From Anthoceros angustus (Eukaryota > Streptophyta > Anthocerotopsida > Anthocerotales > Anthocerotaceae): a DNA stretch of 64,000 bases. Numbering within the stretch: position 1 is the stretch's first letter; every line of letters starts with the position of its first letter. The stretch covers positions 1,178,001 through 1,242,000 of the forward strand of contig VJWM01000019.1 of assembly GCA_010909165.1 (NCBI GenBank), written 5' to 3'. The notes under the pieces were generated by a model, which was not told where the DNA came from, made no database searches, and saw only the letters and a program-made list of their open reading frames with translations. Below are positions 61,029-64,000 of the stretch, one piece after another. The translations under genes were made by a program, and so were the position numbers.

Positions 61029-64000
61029 GACACGCAAAGCATAAGCTCATTCCATTCGCCAAATATTCATGCGGTTTTCATGAAATGATCGGGCATGGTT
61101 GGTCAAATGGTTGACAAACACGGGTTTGTAACAATTCCCGGAATGAAAGGAGTTCGCATCCCATCATCCATGGTTGCCATGTGAACAATCCGTTTCTCCG
61201 ACTTTTGGAGTCGGGTAGGAAAGGCGAAGGCATCCGGCGGCGTTGGCGGGGGAAGGGGTAGGGAACGCCTGAGGGATGCATCCCACCTTGATGCGGTTGT
61301 GCATCCCACTAGTTCGAGATGCGTGGCGGCCACGAGGACCAGTGGGTGGTTTTGAAATAGGATTCGGGGTTAGACCGGTGCCCACCATGATGGTCTGCTT
61401 TCGGTCCAATCCGTCAGAAAGGAATAGGGGTAGGAGGCGGCGGGTGGGCTGGAAGGAAGCAGTGCGCTTATTAGTGGAAGGCGCGGCACGGTGGCGGGTA
61501 GGTGCAAGGTCGGCCGTGCTGCCGTGGAGGATGAGGAACCCAAGATCGTGGCCATGGCGGGAGGCGGCCCAGTGGGTTGCCCGCGGTGGCGGTTGCGCTT
61601 GAAGAGGGAAGGTGGCAGTGGTAGGTAGCTCCCATCTTATAGATGACGCAAATCACGGTGCCGGCATGCGCATGCGGTCTGTGGCAACCGGCCAGCGGGC
61701 GGCGGTGGGGCGGCGGAGGAGTGGGAGATGCAAAGCTCGCAGTACATTCTGCGTGGCCTATGGTTCCCATCAACTCTTGAGGTGAGTTCTTGGCATTTGT
61801 GGAGGACCATCAAAGCGATCTGCGCATGGAGGGCTATCCGAAACTTGCCGTCTCGACTGCCGTGGCGAGGCGGACCGGATGGAGTGGCGGTGGACAAATT
61901 ACTGCGAGGTCTTACCTGGGGGTGGAGTGCCACATTTTCATGCACCAAGTGTTCACGGTTGGCCGTCGGATGGAAGAGATACGGAAAGGAGGCTGCGAAG
62001 CTAGGGACCTTAGGATTTGGTTTTCCAGTGCACGCATCAGTGCCCGACCTTGTGGAGAGGTGGCCTATGAGGTATTATGAATTGATTTAAATGCGGTATG
62101 GAGAAATGGAATGGAAGAGGTCGGAAAGGAGGTGCGAAATGGGCGACCTTAGGATTTGGTTTTCCCGGTGCACGCATCAAGTGCCCGACCTTGTGGAGGT
62201 GGCCTATGAGGTATTATGAATTGGTCGATTTAAATGCGGTATGGAGAAATGGAATGGAAACAAGAATGGCGTTGTTCGGGATATCAACCGTGACGGAGAA
62301 CCATGTTATGGCGTACTTGGCGAGGATGCGAGTGCCGGTGGAAGGAGAACCAAGTGCGGTAGTGAAGGCACAAAATGTAAGGGTGGTTGCGGTTGGGAAT
62401 GGAGTGATGGTGCGAGCACGGGCTTATGATGAGCGTCAGCAAGCGACAACTTAGGCCATAGGTTCCGTCATGCGGTTCATGTAATTCGTTGGAACTGCGG
62501 ATGACGATTTTGCGTTGCCGGCGGGCTGCTGCGATGCGGCGGCCGCGTGCGATGTACAGCGCCTAGTTGCGGATCGTTGTAAGTGCGATGCGTCGCGATG
62601 CGCATTCAATGTTCTGAAAATACGTGAAATTTGAGTAAACTGCGCACATCATTGGCACCGCGGCCGGATCGGAAGTGCGGCGCGGATAGCACGATCAATT
62701 TCGAAAATGCGAGAAATTTAAAGGCGGGCGTCATAGGCGGATCGTGGGATCAAGATGGCGATGCCGATGCATGATTTGCGTTCAAAGCGGGAGGTGGAGG
62801 AGGAGGGCGGACGCGCGCGCGGAAGGGGCGCGAGGAAGAGGGGAGGGAGGGAGGGAGGGGTGGGAGGCCATGGACATCCGTTGCGATCGTCCGAGCGGAA
62901 GGTGGAGTGGCCTGGCCGCGGTGGCGGGATCACCGATGGCGCACCACCTTGGGAGGCGTTTGGGCGTCGATCGTGGATGTGCACCAAGTGGAGACAGGTC
63001 GGCCCGTGGCGATCGCATCTGCGTGGGTCACCCATGAATTCTCAAACCTCGCTTGATTGCGGTGGATTGCACAGGCGGCGTTTTCCATTGCCCGACCATG
63101 CTTGGTTACGGCTTTCCGAAGGAGGCGTCTGACTCGCCCACAACGGCGGCAAGCGGCGGCTATGTGGCCTCCATGCGGAAATGTAAGCATTCGCGGTCGG
63201 CGTCTCGGAGCCTCACAAGCCTTGTGTGTGCGGTGGTATGATCCATTCGAGTTTGCGGCGACACAGGCGTGGGCGATGGGCCGTCGTCCTGCGGCGATCC
63301 GGCGGCGGCGTCGCGGGCGCGGGGCAGTAGCGATGGGAGAAGTGGAGGAAGGGCGGCGACATGCAATGTTTGTGGCATGAGGTTGGCGGGGATGTGGGGC
63401 TTGGAGCACGGTTGTATTGTCGAAGGCGCCGCCGTCCTCGGGAAGGCTCCATGCGGAGGACGATGCGCAGACGGTGGCGCGGGAGGCCGTGGGCGGCGGT
63501 GGCTCGCGCTCGGCGGCAGTGGGCCGGTGTGGGAGTGGGAGAGCCCGGCAATCACTCCACGGACTCGCATGCGAGGCGTACATAGCCGGGAGGCGAAATG
63601 TGTCTGCTGGTCCGGGAAATGGGTACTCATGGTATTGGAGGTTGCATTGTCCGCATGCACAAAGATTTCATTTTCTGTGGAGAAGACGATTGTGGCCTGA
63701 CCATTGAGGTGGGTTGGAGGTGGTGAAGGTGCCTCGGTGGGCGGTGTCATGAGCATGGGGCACGGAATCTTTGGAGCAGCAAAGAATTGGCATGGCACGT
63801 TGGTGCCGTTGTGGATGCACGCGAACCGGATTGCAATCTGCGTGCACGACCATCGAGATAGGAGCATGACCATGCTCTGTGAGAAGTCAATGGAGGCTTA
63901 CGTGTGGGAGTTCGTGTGAGAAGGGCGCCTTTTCGGCAATCACCGTCGCGAAAGTGGAGAGCGGGTTGGATGGCACCCTATGGTCGCGGTGGAGGGAATG
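61029..64000. other. GC-rich block with a 144-bp tandem repeat; no gene recognised
   Basis: GC-rich DNA with long frames on both strands (for example minus 63873-63160) but no known domain. At about 61960-62103 and 62104-62247 a 144-bp unit (AAATGCGGTATGGAGAAATGG, then GACCTTAGGATTTGGTTTTCC) is tandemly repeated and then begins a third time. Sequence continues past the right edge. Confidence 0.4.

Overview
The window looks like nuclear DNA of a land plant. The first 10 kb carry three protein genes on the minus strand. These are the 5' part of a SCAB-type plant actin-binding protein, an arabinose-5-phosphate isomerase (KdsD/SETH3 type) and an SRPK-type SR-protein kinase. Their introns are short (77-164 bp) with GT..AG borders, and their reading frames are intact. 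Compact introns beside abundant Ty3/gypsy elements would fit a lycophyte such as Selaginella, but that assignment is inference.

From about 9.9 kb onward I see almost only mobile-element sequence. At 9.9-12.4 kb are several LTR/leader copies of a Ty3/gypsy element, one with a perfect initiator-Met-tRNA primer-binding site (11892-11903). Its gag follows in three tandem copies (12.4-15.7 kb), the second with an intact CCHC zinc knuckle. Its protease, RT, RNase H and chromodomain-like C-terminus resume at 23.2-25.5 kb. Between gag and pol sits a 7.3-kb inverted repeat (15.78-23.1 kb) made of two opposed LTR copies of a second family.

That second family is present as a nearly complete minus-strand Ty3/gypsy element (26574-41955). 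It has LTRs of about 4.3 kb, TG..CA ends, a 5-bp target duplication (AGGTG), a primer-binding site resembling the one for tRNA-Asp, a purine tract and gag-PR-RT-RH-IN in order, all decayed. It is inserted into a pogo/DDE_1-type transposase relic, whose parts lie at 41.96-42.5 kb and 25.96-26.57 kb. Taking out the insertion and one target copy leaves the transposase frame open across the junction.

From 42 to 64 kb I find repeats but no confident host gene: a 1.4-kb tandem duplication (42.3-45.0 kb), AT-rich unique DNA (45-48 kb), GC-rich blocks with unrecognised open frames (48.3-50.8, 52.7-56.9 and 61-64 kb), and inverted arrays (50.85-52.45 versus 58.1-60.6 kb) that may be the ends of a large class II element. 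Three themes recur: kilobase tandem duplications that ignore element borders, repeat copies differing mostly by small indels, and two perfectly or almost perfectly kept hairpins in all five copies of one LTR segment. The first two may be assembly effects and need read-level checking.
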